Below, in pieces: positions 24,575-32,420 of a stretch of DNA of 64,000 nucleotides. The notes beneath the pieces are model-generated. The model searched no databases and was not told the origin of the DNA. It saw only the letters and a program-made list of their open reading frames with translations. The DNA comes from an uncultured Paraprevotella sp. (GTDB lineage Bacteria; Bacteroidota; Bacteroidia; Bacteroidales; Bacteroidaceae): positions 1 to 64,000 of the forward strand of contig URKA01000002.1 in NCBI GenBank assembly GCA_900548345.1. Reading direction: 5' to 3'. How positions within the stretch are numbered: the stretch's first letter is position 1; each line of letters starts with the position of its first letter. Made by a program: the position numbers and the translations under genes.

Positions 24575-24662
24575 CACGTGCTTGTCTTTAACGGTTTACG
24601 TGCTTGTCTTTAACGGTTCACGTGCGTAGTGTCAACGGGATACATGTGCGGTTCTATCATGT
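24575..24662. repeat. 22-nt phased repeat array, copy B (CACGTG core)
   Basis: Unit starts at 24575, 24597, 24619 and 24641, exactly 22 nt apart. Cores are CACGTG, TACGTG, CACGTG and a decayed TACATGTG. Units 1 and 2 are identical except for the first base and both end CTTGTCTTTAACGGTT. The TTTAACGGTT end resembles the GTTTCATCGGT end of arrays A, C and D. It begins 7 nt after the XRE stop codon. Confidence 0.75.
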
Positions 24663-24812
24663 TTTTATGAAAGGGATGTCTGCCGCTGTATGGGATACTA
24701 TGCAAGGCCTCTTTTTTCAGGTGTGGAATAAGGTGGAGGATGACGGATATCTTCATGAAGAAAGATGAAGATGTTCGTCGTTCATTCTGTCTTATATTTC
24801 GTTTTTTATCCT

Positions 24813-24820
24813 TACCTTTG
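24813..24820 (+). promoter_or_regulatory. -7 box (TACCTTTG) for pyrK-pyrD
   Basis: TACCTTTG on the + strand, 32 nt upstream of the pyrK ATG. Confidence 0.5.
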
Positions 24821-24852
24821 TATAAAATGATAAATTTATCAGTTAAAACAAG

Positions 24853-25629
24853 ATGAAGAAGTATATATTGGATTTAACGGTAGCGGCGTGTGAACATCCG
24901 AGGGACGGGTATACGCTGTTGAAACTGACCGACGGAGAGCCACTTCCTCCCATGTTGCCGGGACAGTTTGCCGAGCTGAAGGTGGAGGGGGTCGCAAATA
25001 CGTTCCTGCGTCGCCCCATTTCGGTGAATTATGTAGATGAGCAGGCTAATGAAGTATGGTTTCTGGTGCACGAAGTAGGCGAAGGTACGCGCGCGCTCGG
25101 CAGGTTGTCGGCCGGTGACAGGCTGAATGTGGTGTTGCCTCTTGGCAATGGTTTCACCATGCCCGTTACGAAAGACGAAAAGGTGCTGCTTGTAGGCGGC
25201 GGCGTAGGCACGGCTCCCCTGTTGTATATGGGCAAGAAGATGGCCGACATGGGGTGTCGTCCTGTTTTTCTTTTGGGCGGCCGTTCGGTGTGCGACATCA
25301 TGCAACTCGATATGTTCCGTGCTTTGGGTGACGTGTACATTACGACTGAAGACGGTTCGGAGGGTGAGACAGGGTTTGTGACCCAACATTCCGTGCTTCA
25401 GCGTGAGCGGTTTGACCGTATATCCGTGTGCGGCCCTAAGCCGATGATGGTGGCTGTGGCGCGTTATGCGCGTTCGGTCGGTACGCTGTGTGAGGTGTCG
25501 TTGGAAAATATGATGGCCTGTGGTGTGGGCGCATGCCTGTGTTGTGTGGAAAACACCACAGAAGGTCATGTGTGTGTGTGCAAAGAAGGTCCTGTATTCG
25601 ATATAAACAGATTATTATGGCAGATTTAA
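24853..25629 (+). CDS. pyrK: Dihydroorotate dehydrogenase electron-transfer subunit
   Basis: 258 residues. FLRRPISVNYVD (FAD), LLVGGGVGTAPLLYMGKKM (NAD/FAD ribose) and the C-terminal MACGVGACLCCVENTTEGHVC with further Cys (2Fe-2S cluster) identify PyrK. It passes electrons from dihydroorotate oxidation to NAD+. Its last 13 nt overlap the start of pyrD. Confidence 0.96.
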   Translation: MKKYILDLTVAACEHPRDGYTLLKLTDGEPLPPMLPGQFAELKVEGVANTFLRRPISVNYVDEQANEVWFLVHEVGEGTRALGRLSAGDRLNVVLPLGNGFTMPVTKDEKVLLVGGGVGTAPLLYMGKKMADMGCRPVFLLGGRSVCDIMQLDMFRALGDVYITTEDGSEGETGFVTQHSVLQRERFDRISVCGPKPMMVAVARYARSVGTLCEVSLENMMACGVGACLCCVENTTEGHVCVCKEGPVFDINRLLWQI

Positions 25630-26528
25630 ATGTGAGAATTGGCGGTTTGCAATTAAAAAATCCGGTGATGACCGCTTCCGGTACGTTCGGTTACGGGGTA
25701 GAGTTTGCCGATTTTGTGAATCTTGAAGACATTGGCGGTATTATTGTGAAAGGCACCACGTTGAAGCCGCGTGAGGGAAATCCTTATCCCCGTATGGCAG
25801 AGACGGCTCAGGGGATGTTGAACTGTGTTGGGCTGCAGAACAAGGGCGTGGACTATTTTTGCGAGCATATTTATCCGAAGATAAAGGATATACGTACGAA
25901 TATGATAGTCAATGTGTCCGGTTCAAGTCCGGAAGATTATGCGGAGTGTGCGGCGCGTATCGATGCGTTGGAGCGAATCCCCGCCATCGAGTTGAATATC
26001 TCCTGTCCTAATGTGAAACAGGGCGGTATGGCCTTTGGTGTGACGCCGGAAGGAGCTGCTTCGGTCGTGAAGGCTGTGCGCGAGGCATACGGCAAGACAC
26101 TTATTGTGAAACTGTCTCCAAATGTGACCGATGTGTCGGCCATTGCACGTAGTGTGGAAGATGCCGGAGCGGATGCCGTCAGTCTTATCAATACGCTCAT
26201 GGGGATGTCTATCGACATTGAGAAGCGCCGTCCGGTGTTGTCCATTGCGACAGGCGGGCTGAGCGGTCCTGCCGTGAAACCTGTCGCCCTGCGCATGGTA
26301 TGGCAAGTGGCCAGGGCTGTGAAAATCCCCGTGGTGGGATTGGGTGGTATCATGAACGCCCGTGATGCGGTGGAGTTCCTTCTGGCGGGTGCATCAGCCA
26401 TAGAGATTGGGACGGCCAATTTTATCGACCCGGCCGTGACGGTGAAAGTGGCGCGCGGTATTGACGAATATCTGGAGCGCCACGGTTGCCGCAGTGTGGA
26501 GGAAATCATCGGTGCTTTGGAAGGTTGA
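25617..26528 (+). CDS. pyrD: Dihydroorotate dehydrogenase B, catalytic subunit
   Basis: 303 residues from the ATG at 25617, which overlaps pyrK by 13 nt. TASGTFGYGVEFADF (FMN), ELNISCPNVKQGG with the class 1B catalytic Cys, IVKLSPNVTD and VGLGGIMNARDAVEFLLAGASA are diagnostic. It oxidises dihydroorotate to orotate in pyrimidine synthesis, working with PyrK as an NAD+-dependent heterotetramer. Confidence 0.96.
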   Translation: MADLNVRIGGLQLKNPVMTASGTFGYGVEFADFVNLEDIGGIIVKGTTLKPREGNPYPRMAETAQGMLNCVGLQNKGVDYFCEHIYPKIKDIRTNMIVNVSGSSPEDYAECAARIDALERIPAIELNISCPNVKQGGMAFGVTPEGAASVVKAVREAYGKTLIVKLSPNVTDVSAIARSVEDAGADAVSLINTLMGMSIDIEKRRPVLSIATGGLSGPAVKPVALRMVWQVARAVKIPVVGLGGIMNARDAVEFLLAGASAIEIGTANFIDPAVTVKVARGIDEYLERHGCRSVEEIIGALEG

Positions 26529-26590
26529 GCCCTGCCGGGGGCTTTTCCTTTGCACCGTAGGGGTTTCCCTATTCATTTTTGGGAGAATTC

Positions 26591-26623
26591 TTTGCAGGAT
26601 TTTCGGGTGACAGCCTATATTTG
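26591..26623 (+). promoter_or_regulatory. Bacteroidetes promoter TTTG-N21-TATATTTG
   Basis: TTTG at 26591-26594 and TATATTTG at 26616-26623, 28 nt ahead of the lipoprotein ATG. Confidence 0.65.
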
Positions 26624-26651
26624 TGCAACGAACTTCTAAAAGAAAAAGATT

Positions 26652-27209
26652 ATGAGAGCATTCAACTACTGCAAACTGATAGTGACCTGTTGCTTCGTGG
26701 CCTTGATGAGTTCATGTGCGGAAGAGGACGAATACCGTGCATATACGGTTTCCGGACGATGGTTCGGCGATTTGGGTATGATGGTGGACGGGCAGCCGGC
26801 TTTGGGTTCCGACATAGAATTTATCCAGGAAGGTTACCGGGCTACGTGGGGGCACGGGTATGAAACGGACTATTACCGCAGTTACCGCGGGGTGGTCTCG
26901 GTGGAACATTATTTTGAGTGGAGCATAGATTACGGCATAATCTACCTGCGTTTCGATGACCCCGCCCTGGATTGCAATATCCGCGACTATTCGTTGTCGC
27001 CCGACTATTTCGAGGGATATCTGGACGGTGTGTATTCATCCGTTTGTTTCTCCCTGCGCAATTACGACCTGTATTGGAACAGTTTCGGGTATTACAGCGG
27101 AGAGTATTATTCTTACCGCAGGGCGATTCCGTCGGATACGGCCGTTTCTGTTCCGTTGCGGACTGGAGATGAGCCTGTATGCGTCAGGCGGCTGAATGTT
27201 GAACCGTAA
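26652..27209 (+). CDS. Hypothetical lipoprotein
   Basis: 185 residues with a type II signal peptide; the lipobox LMSSC puts the lipidated Cys at 22. The mature part is very rich in Tyr and Asp (SYYRSYRGVVSVEHYFEWS, then RNYDLYWNSFGYYSGEYYSYR) and beta-like. No known family is recognised. It is probably anchored in the outer membrane. Single gene with its own promoter and terminator. Confidence 0.75.
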   Translation: MRAFNYCKLIVTCCFVALMSSCAEEDEYRAYTVSGRWFGDLGMMVDGQPALGSDIEFIQEGYRATWGHGYETDYYRSYRGVVSVEHYFEWSIDYGIIYLRFDDPALDCNIRDYSLSPDYFEGYLDGVYSSVCFSLRNYDLYWNSFGYYSGEYYSYRRAIPSDTAVSVPLRTGDEPVCVRRLNVEP

Positions 27210-27214
27210 CTTTT

Positions 27215-27243
27215 ATGGCACGCGTTTTCCGCGTGCCATGTTT
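27215..27243. terminator. Terminator between convergent genes
   Basis: ATGGCACGCG and CGCGTGCCAT form a 10-bp perfect stem with a 5-nt loop, followed by GTTTTA on the + strand. It abuts the stop codon of the convergent thioesterase gene. Confidence 0.8.
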
Positions 27244-27614
27244 TAGGCCAGTTTATCCATAAATTTGCGGCGGTCTACGATGAAGCGCAGATGTTCTCCT
27301 TCGCCAATGATGCCGTTTTCGTCCTGTGCCGTCACTTTGAACGTCAGTTTCCGTCCCTCTGTTGCGGTGAGTATGGCCGTGGCGCTCACGGTCTTTCCTT
27401 TGGCTGTGGGGGCAAGGTGAGATGAAGAGATATGTCCGCCTACGGTAGTCATCCCCTCTTCCAACTCATCTTTCACGGCCAACATGGCCGCATTTTCCAT
27501 CAGTGCCATCATAGCCGGAGTGGCCAGTACTTCAAGGTCGCCGCTTCCTGCCGTTATGGCTAAATGTTGTTCTTCCACCACGATGGTGCTGGTATGTGTC
27601 AGTCCTGTTTTCAT
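27243..27614 (-). CDS. Hot-dog thioesterase (FlK-like)
   Basis: 123 residues. LATPAMMALMENAAM and GGHISSSHLAPTAKG match the fluoroacetyl-CoA thioesterase-like hot-dog family. Thr32, Glu40 and His66 have the same spacing as the FlK catalytic triad. The real substrate is probably another small acyl-CoA, as the organism is unlikely to meet fluoroacetate. Cytoplasmic, single gene. Confidence 0.85.
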   Translation of the reverse strand: MKTGLTHTSTIVVEEQHLAITAGSGDLEVLATPAMMALMENAAMLAVKDELEEGMTTVGGHISSSHLAPTAKGKTVSATAILTATEGRKLTFKVTAQDENGIIGEGEHLRFIVDRRKFMDKLA

Positions 27615-27655
27615 CTGTTCTTGTTTTTAAAAGTTTGGTTTACGATAAGAATGGG

Positions 27656-27663
27656 CAAAATTA
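27656..27663 (-). promoter_or_regulatory. -7 box (TAATTTTG) for the thioesterase gene
   Basis: TAATTTTG on the minus strand, 41 nt upstream of the ATG at 27614. Confidence 0.5.
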
Positions 27664-27746
27664 GCAAATAAAAACCGGAAAACGAAGTTTTCGGAAGCGG
27701 AATGAATCTTGTGCAGACATGCGCTGACGGAGGTGGCGAGAAGCCG

Positions 27747-27856
27747 TACAGAACGGCCTGAAAATGCACACAGGTGTGCGTTTCATCGGTCACAGGTGTG
27801 CGTTTCATCGGTCACCTGTGTGCATTTCGTCGGTCACCTGTGTGCATTTCCGTCTT
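27747..27856. repeat. 22-nt phased repeat array, copy C (best preserved)
   Basis: Units start at 27769, 27791, 27813 and 27835. The first two share CACAGGTGTGCG then TTTCATCGGT; the next two start CACCTGTGTGCA then TTTC, the third continuing GTCGGT. A weak unit (TACAGAAC) precedes at 27747. The 8-mer core appears in both orientations (CACAGGTG and CACCTGTG) while the 14-nt tail keeps one orientation, so first and second pairs can form hairpins. No gene or terminator explains this. Confidence 0.85.
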
Positions 27857-27874
27857 GTTTTCAGACGAAGAAAA

Positions 27875-27896
27875 CGCCGCGACTCACGTCGTGGCG
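27875..27896. repeat. Short inverted repeat next to array C
   Basis: CGCCGCGAC and GTCGTGGCG pair around TCAC with one mismatch. No long T-run follows on either strand. It may be a weak terminator or part of the array structure. Confidence 0.45.
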
Positions 27897-28178
27897 CCTT
27901 TCATTTCAGTGATGATTTCTTTCTTCTTTTTCTCAACAGACAATCTTCTTACCCTAACAGGTCAACTTATACCTATATGTGTTTTATTAAAAAGCTCTAT
28001 AAGCGTTTTCTTTACGCTGCAAAGTTAAAGACAAAAAGTATGAAATGCAAGAGATGACTTCCTTAAAGTTTGAAAACTCATTGAAAAATTGACATAAATC
28101 AAGTGAACGGGTAGAAATAATACCTTTTTGTATTATCGGGCCCTTGTGGTGTGGATGCGCGTATGGGCAGATTCTCGT

Positions 28179-29375
28179 TCAACGCACTTTGTGGCGGTGA
28201 AAGTGAGGAGCCACGTAAGAGTTGAAGTATAGCATGGACAGGATGCAGAGTGCTCCTCCGAAAAGGTATACGGCACTGAATGCGTAATGTTGGGCGATGT
28301 AGCCGCCCGAAGAAATGCCCAGTCCGATGCCAATGTCCCATGATGTCAGGTAGGTTCCCGTTGCCGTGCCGCGCTGGCTGTTGGGGGCGAGGTTGACATA
28401 AAGTGTGTTGTAGGCAGGAAACATCACGCCGAAACCGATGCCCAGCATGAAGGGTACGGTGTAGAAGGCATACATGCAAAGTGTAGTGCTGAAGGTTATC
28501 AGCCGGGCGCAGGATGCGAGCAGGAAGAAGGCGGCGATGATAAGGTAGAATCCGTAGGAAATTGTTTGGGTGATGTATCCGCGGTCGACGAATTTGCCGG
28601 CGAAGATTCGGCTGATTCCCATGCCGAGTGCCATGAATGTGAAGAAAAATCCCGTGGGGGCGTCCAGGCCTATCTCGCGGGCGTATACAGCCACGTAATT
28701 GGTTGTGGCTCCGTAGGGTATGGACAGCAGCATCAGGGCCAGTCCGGCCGGAATTCCTTTCAGAAGGATGAAACGGTCGAGCGATACGGGCGGTCGTCTG
28801 ACAGGTGCTTTGCGCGGAGTCTTTACCGAGAGTGCGGCGATGAATCCTGTGGCGCATGTCAGCAGGCCGATAAGGAATATGGTTTTGAATCCCACATGAG
28901 AGTCGTGCAGAAACAGTCCTGTCATAGGACCGATGCTCATGGCGATGTTGTTCGTCAGTCCGTAATAGCCAAGTGCCTCTCCGCGCCGTTCCGACGGAGT
29001 GATGTCGATGACGAGTGTGTTGCCTCCGACTGTGACGGTGCCGAAAGCCACGCCGTGTGCGATGCGCAACATGATGAATACGGCAAGCAGTCCGGTCATG
29101 ATGTAGCCGGCAAAGAAAGCCGTAAACAAGAAATAGGCGGCGATGTAAATCGGTTTGCGTGCGAACCCATCATACAGATAGCCCATGAAAGGACGTGTGC
29201 ACAAGGCGGAAACCGTATAGCAGCTCAGTATTGTGCCTATGGCGGCCTCACCGCACGAAAAAGTTTCTTTCAGGTAGAAGGGCAGGATAGGAATAAGCAG
29301 CCAAAATCCGAAGTAAAGTAGGAAGTTGGCTGCCAATATACATACAAAACTACGTGTGAGCAGTTTTTCTTTCAC
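28179..29375 (-). CDS. MFS transporter
   Basis: 398 residues, 12 hydrophobic segments. GTILSCYTVSALCTRPFMGYLYDGFARKP is the loop 2-3 MFS signature, and ERRGEALGYYGLTNNIAMSIGP is typical of the drug-efflux-like branch. It is an inner-membrane exporter or importer with unknown substrate. It starts 4 nt after the pheS stop and is probably read from the pheS promoter. Confidence 0.88.
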   Translation of the reverse strand: MKEKLLTRSFVCILAANFLLYFGFWLLIPILPFYLKETFSCGEAAIGTILSCYTVSALCTRPFMGYLYDGFARKPIYIAAYFLFTAFFAGYIMTGLLAVFIMLRIAHGVAFGTVTVGGNTLVIDITPSERRGEALGYYGLTNNIAMSIGPMTGLFLHDSHVGFKTIFLIGLLTCATGFIAALSVKTPRKAPVRRPPVSLDRFILLKGIPAGLALMLLSIPYGATTNYVAVYAREIGLDAPTGFFFTFMALGMGISRIFAGKFVDRGYITQTISYGFYLIIAAFFLLASCARLITFSTTLCMYAFYTVPFMLGIGFGVMFPAYNTLYVNLAPNSQRGTATGTYLTSWDIGIGLGISSGGYIAQHYAFSAVYLFGGALCILSMLYFNSYVAPHFHRHKVR

Positions 29376-29379
29376 GATG

Positions 29380-30399
29380 TCAGTCTGCAGATTTGAATTC
29401 TTCGAGGAAACGTGTGTCGTTTTCAGAGAACATGCGCAAATCTTTCACTTGATATTTCAGGTTTGTGATGCGTTCGATACCCATTCCGAAAGCATATCCG
29501 GTGTAGATGCTACTGTCTATCCCGTTGGCTTCGAGCACGGCAGGGTCCACCATACCGCAACCGAGAATCTCTACCCATCCTGTATGCTTGCAGAACGAGC
29601 AGCCTTTCCCGCCGCAGATGTTGCAACTGATATCCATTTCGGCCGACGGTTCGGTGAAGGGGAAATACGACGGGCGTAATCTTATTTTCGTGTCTTTGCC
29701 GAACATTTCCTGTGCGAAGAGGAGCAGCACCTGTTTCAGGTCGGTGAACGAGACATCCTTGTCTATATACAGTCCTTCCACCTGGTGAAAGAAACAATGT
29801 GCGCGCGCCGAGATAGCCTCGTTGCGGTATACGCGTCCCGGACAAATCACCCGGATGGGCGGTTGCTGTTTTTCCATGACACGTGCCTGCACGGAAGAAG
29901 TGTGCGAGCGCAGCACGATGTCGGGGTGTGCTTCTACGAAGAATGTGTCCTGCATGTCGCGTGCGGGATGGTCGTCGGCAAAGTTCATGGAAGAATACAC
30001 GTGCCAGTCATCCTCTATCTCAGGGCCTTCGGCAAGCGTGAATCCCAAGCGTGAGAAGATGTCCACGATTTCGTTTTTGACGATGGTCAGCGGATGCCTT
30101 GTGCCTAATGCTATGGGATATGGTGTGCGCGTAAGGTCGATGTCGTTCGTGTTGCATTCTCCGGCACCGGCACATTCTTTCAAGGCGGCGATTTTCTCCT
30201 GCGTTTTGTTTTTCAGTTCGTTCAGTTTCATGCCCACTTCCTTTTTCAGTTCGGCAGGTACGCTCCTGAAGTCGGCCATGAGTGCATTGAGCACGCCTTT
30301 CTTGCTCAGGTATTTGATGCGCAGGGCCTCAACCTCCTCGGCATTGGCAGCGTGCAGCTTCTCAACTTCTTCGAGAAGTTCTTGGATTTTAGCTATCAT
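29380..30399 (-). CDS. pheS: Phenylalanyl-tRNA synthetase alpha subunit
   Basis: 339 residues from the ATG at 30399 (MIAKIQELLEEVEKL...), the usual N-terminal coiled coil; an earlier in-frame ATG would overlap the promoter. GPEIEDDWHVYSSMNFADDHPAR, the RSHTSSVQARVM motif 2 region, CHFFHQVEGL-like AHCFFHQVEGLYID and GMGIERI (motif 3) are all present. A CxxC-type zinc knuckle (CNICGGKGCSFC) appears as in many Bacteroidetes PheS. It charges tRNA-Phe together with PheT, which is encoded elsewhere. Confidence 0.97.
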   Translation of the reverse strand: MIAKIQELLEEVEKLHAANAEEVEALRIKYLSKKGVLNALMADFRSVPAELKKEVGMKLNELKNKTQEKIAALKECAGAGECNTNDIDLTRTPYPIALGTRHPLTIVKNEIVDIFSRLGFTLAEGPEIEDDWHVYSSMNFADDHPARDMQDTFFVEAHPDIVLRSHTSSVQARVMEKQQPPIRVICPGRVYRNEAISARAHCFFHQVEGLYIDKDVSFTDLKQVLLLFAQEMFGKDTKIRLRPSYFPFTEPSAEMDISCNICGGKGCSFCKHTGWVEILGCGMVDPAVLEANGIDSSIYTGYAFGMGIERITNLKYQVKDLRMFSENDTRFLEEFKSAD

Positions 30400-30425
30400 A
30401 TTCTTCGTCTTTACAAAAAACCTTG

Positions 30426-30433
30426 CAAAGGTA
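30426..30433 (-). promoter_or_regulatory. -7 box (TACCTTTG) for pheS
   Basis: TACCTTTG on the minus strand, 26 nt upstream of the pheS ATG; about 45 bp from the divergent box at 30477. Confidence 0.55.
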
Positions 30434-30476
30434 ATCATTTATCCCCAAAAACTTGTCTGTTTTGAAAATAAAAGTG

Positions 30477-30484
30477 TACTTTTG
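30477..30484 (+). promoter_or_regulatory. -7 box (TACTTTTG) for the lipoprotein-murB operon
   Basis: TACTTTTG on the + strand, 34 nt upstream of the ATG at 30519. It supports that start over an upstream in-frame one at 30453. Confidence 0.6.
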
Positions 30485-30518
30485 TGCAAATTTAAATAGG
30501 ATTACGTTCACTGGGTCT

Positions 30519-31370
30519 ATGAGGAGAAAACTTGTGTGGTGTGGGTGTGTATTGGCCGTTCTGACGGCCTGCGAACATAAGAAAGCAACGTCGGATGTGG
30601 AGTATCCTGTGGAAGAGAACCTTGATGTTCCGGAGGCAGCTGCCGACTCGTTGGACTTTATTTTGGAAGAGCCTGAAGCCGAAGAGAAACTCCCGGTGAC
30701 GGCCGATGAACTTTTCGATGATTTTGTGTTTGAGTTTGCACGGTTGAAGAATGTGCAGATTGAGCGTGTGGCATTTCCGTTGCCGGTGGTCATGCACGGG
30801 AAGGATACGGCGTGGATTCAAAAGGAACATTGGAAACATGAGTCTCTTTTCCTGCGGCAGGATTATTATACCGTATTCTTCAATGACGAAAGTCAGATGG
30901 AAATGGAAAAGCGCACCGACCTGAACCATGTGGATGTGGAATGGCTCATGCCGGACAAGAATCAGGTGAAAGTATATTCCTTTGAGCGCGAACAGGGCAT
31001 GTGGCGTCTGGTGCGTGAGAAGATAAGCCGGTTTCAGGATTCCCCGCTGGCCGATTTCGTGAGGTTTTACGTCAAGTTCGTGTCCGATGATGAATTCCAG
31101 CTCCGGAGCGTGGCCGACCCTTTGCGTTTTGTGACGGTTGACCCCGATGACGATTTCAATGTCATAGAGGGAACGTTGAGCCATGAACAGTGGGAGGCTT
31201 TCAAGCCCCAGTTGCCATCCGGCACGCTGACGAACATCCGTTACGGGCAGACTTACCGGACGCCGGACGAGATGGTGATGGTGAAGCGCGGAATAGCCAA
31301 CGGCCTGATGGACGTATTGTCATTCAAGAAAAATGCCGACGGATGGCTTCTTGTAAATTATGAAAATTAA
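30519..31370 (+). CDS. DUF4348-like lipoprotein
   Basis: 283 residues from the ATG at 30519. The lipobox VLTAC gives lipidated Cys18. An acidic linker (about 25-60) precedes a mixed alpha/beta domain with DELFDDFVFEFARLKNVQIERVAFPL and a closing LTNIRYGQTYRTPDEMVMVKRG. This resembles Bacteroidetes DUF4348 (NTF2-like) proteins; the name is from memory of the pattern. Likely on the periplasmic or outer-membrane face. murB begins 12 nt after its stop. Confidence 0.75.
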   Translation: MRRKLVWCGCVLAVLTACEHKKATSDVEYPVEENLDVPEAAADSLDFILEEPEAEEKLPVTADELFDDFVFEFARLKNVQIERVAFPLPVVMHGKDTAWIQKEHWKHESLFLRQDYYTVFFNDESQMEMEKRTDLNHVDVEWLMPDKNQVKVYSFEREQGMWRLVREKISRFQDSPLADFVRFYVKFVSDDEFQLRSVADPLRFVTVDPDDDFNVIEGTLSHEQWEAFKPQLPSGTLTNIRYGQTYRTPDEMVMVKRGIANGLMDVLSFKKNADGWLLVNYEN

Positions 31371-31382
31371 GTATCGATATTG

Positions 31383-32420
31383 ATGACCGAACATACGAAC
31401 TATTCTTTGTTGCCGCATAACACCTTCGGAATCGAAGCGAAAGCGGCTTTTTTCATTACCTATGATAGTGTGGCGGACCTTCGTTCTGTGCTGTGCCGCG
31501 TGAGGGAGCGTCATGCCGGATTGCCGGTGCTCCATATCGGGGGAGGGAGCAATCTGCTGTTTTTGTCCGATTTCAATGGGGTGGTGTTGCATTCACACAT
31601 CATCGGCACGGAAGTGTGTGAGGATGGTGATGAGGTGACAATCAGGGTCGGTGCCGGTATGGTTTGGGACGATTTTGTGGCATATTGTGTGGAACACGGA
31701 TATTATGGCGTGGAAAATCTGTCGCTCATCCCTGGTGAGGTGGGAGCTGCGGCCGTGCAGAATATCGGTGCATACGGGGCGGAAGCCAAGGATGTGATTA
31801 CATGTGTGGAAGCCGTGGAACTGGAGACGGGCGAATCCTGCGTGTTCCCTGTGGATGAATGCTGTTACGGGTATCGTCGGAGCATCTTCAAGGGTGAGCT
31901 ACGCGGACGCTATGCCGTGACTTACGTCACTTTCAGGTTGTCCCGCCGTTTTGTCCCCGATGTGGAATACGGCGGGGTGCGTCAGGCTCTTTCCGCTGCA
32001 GGGATCGAACCGGAAAAGGCCACGGCCGCCGATGTGAGAAGGGCGGTCATAGCCATCCGCAAGGAAAAACTGCCCGACCCAAGAGTGAAAGGCAATGCCG
32101 GAAGTTTCTTCATGAATCCGGTGGTGGAACGTGCCGTATACGAAAGAATCGCATCACATTATCCTGATATGCCCTGTTATGAAACAGGTGACGGAAAGAA
32201 AAAGATTCCGGCTGGTTGGCTGATAGAGAAAGCCGGTTGGAAAGGGCGTGCGCTCGGACCTGCTGCCGTGCACGACCGGCAGGCACTGGTGTTGGTAAAC
32301 AATGGTGGGGCAACGGGAGCCGACATACTTCGGCTTTGCGAGGCCGTGCGTGCTGACGTGAAAGCGAAGTTCGGCATCGAAATCAGTCCGGAAGTCAATT
32401 TCATAGGAGGAAAATCATGA
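31383..32420 (+). CDS. murB: UDP-N-acetylmuramate dehydrogenase
   Basis: 345 residues from the ATG at 31383. HNTFGIEAKAAFF, GGGSNLLFLSDF (FAD), the central GVENLSLIPGEVGAAAVQNIGAYGAE and the late GNAGSFFMNPVV with its catalytic Ser are MurB hallmarks; the tyrosine loop (CCYGYRRSIFK) marks a type I enzyme. It makes UDP-N-acetylmuramate for peptidoglycan in the cytoplasm. It overlaps the next gene by 4 nt (ATGA). Confidence 0.96.
   Translation: MTEHTNYSLLPHNTFGIEAKAAFFITYDSVADLRSVLCRVRERHAGLPVLHIGGGSNLLFLSDFNGVVLHSHIIGTEVCEDGDEVTIRVGAGMVWDDFVAYCVEHGYYGVENLSLIPGEVGAAAVQNIGAYGAEAKDVITCVEAVELETGESCVFPVDECCYGYRRSIFKGELRGRYAVTYVTFRLSRRFVPDVEYGGVRQALSAAGIEPEKATAADVRRAVIAIRKEKLPDPRVKGNAGSFFMNPVVERAVYERIASHYPDMPCYETGDGKKKIPAGWLIEKAGWKGRALGPAAVHDRQALVLVNNGGATGADILRLCEAVRADVKAKFGIEISPEVNFIGGKS

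Larger units (their letters stand above)
27615..28178. other. Intergenic region with repeat array
   Basis: It carries the promoter of the thioesterase gene (TAATTTTG, minus strand), the strongest 22-nt repeat array (27747-27856) and a hairpin at 27875-27896. The remainder to 28178 is AT-rich and holds nothing recognised. Confidence 0.55.

Noticed and set aside
24575..24662. CRISPR array
   Set aside because: The unit is 22 nt in total with similar tails, no unique 30-nt spacers and no cas genes in the window.
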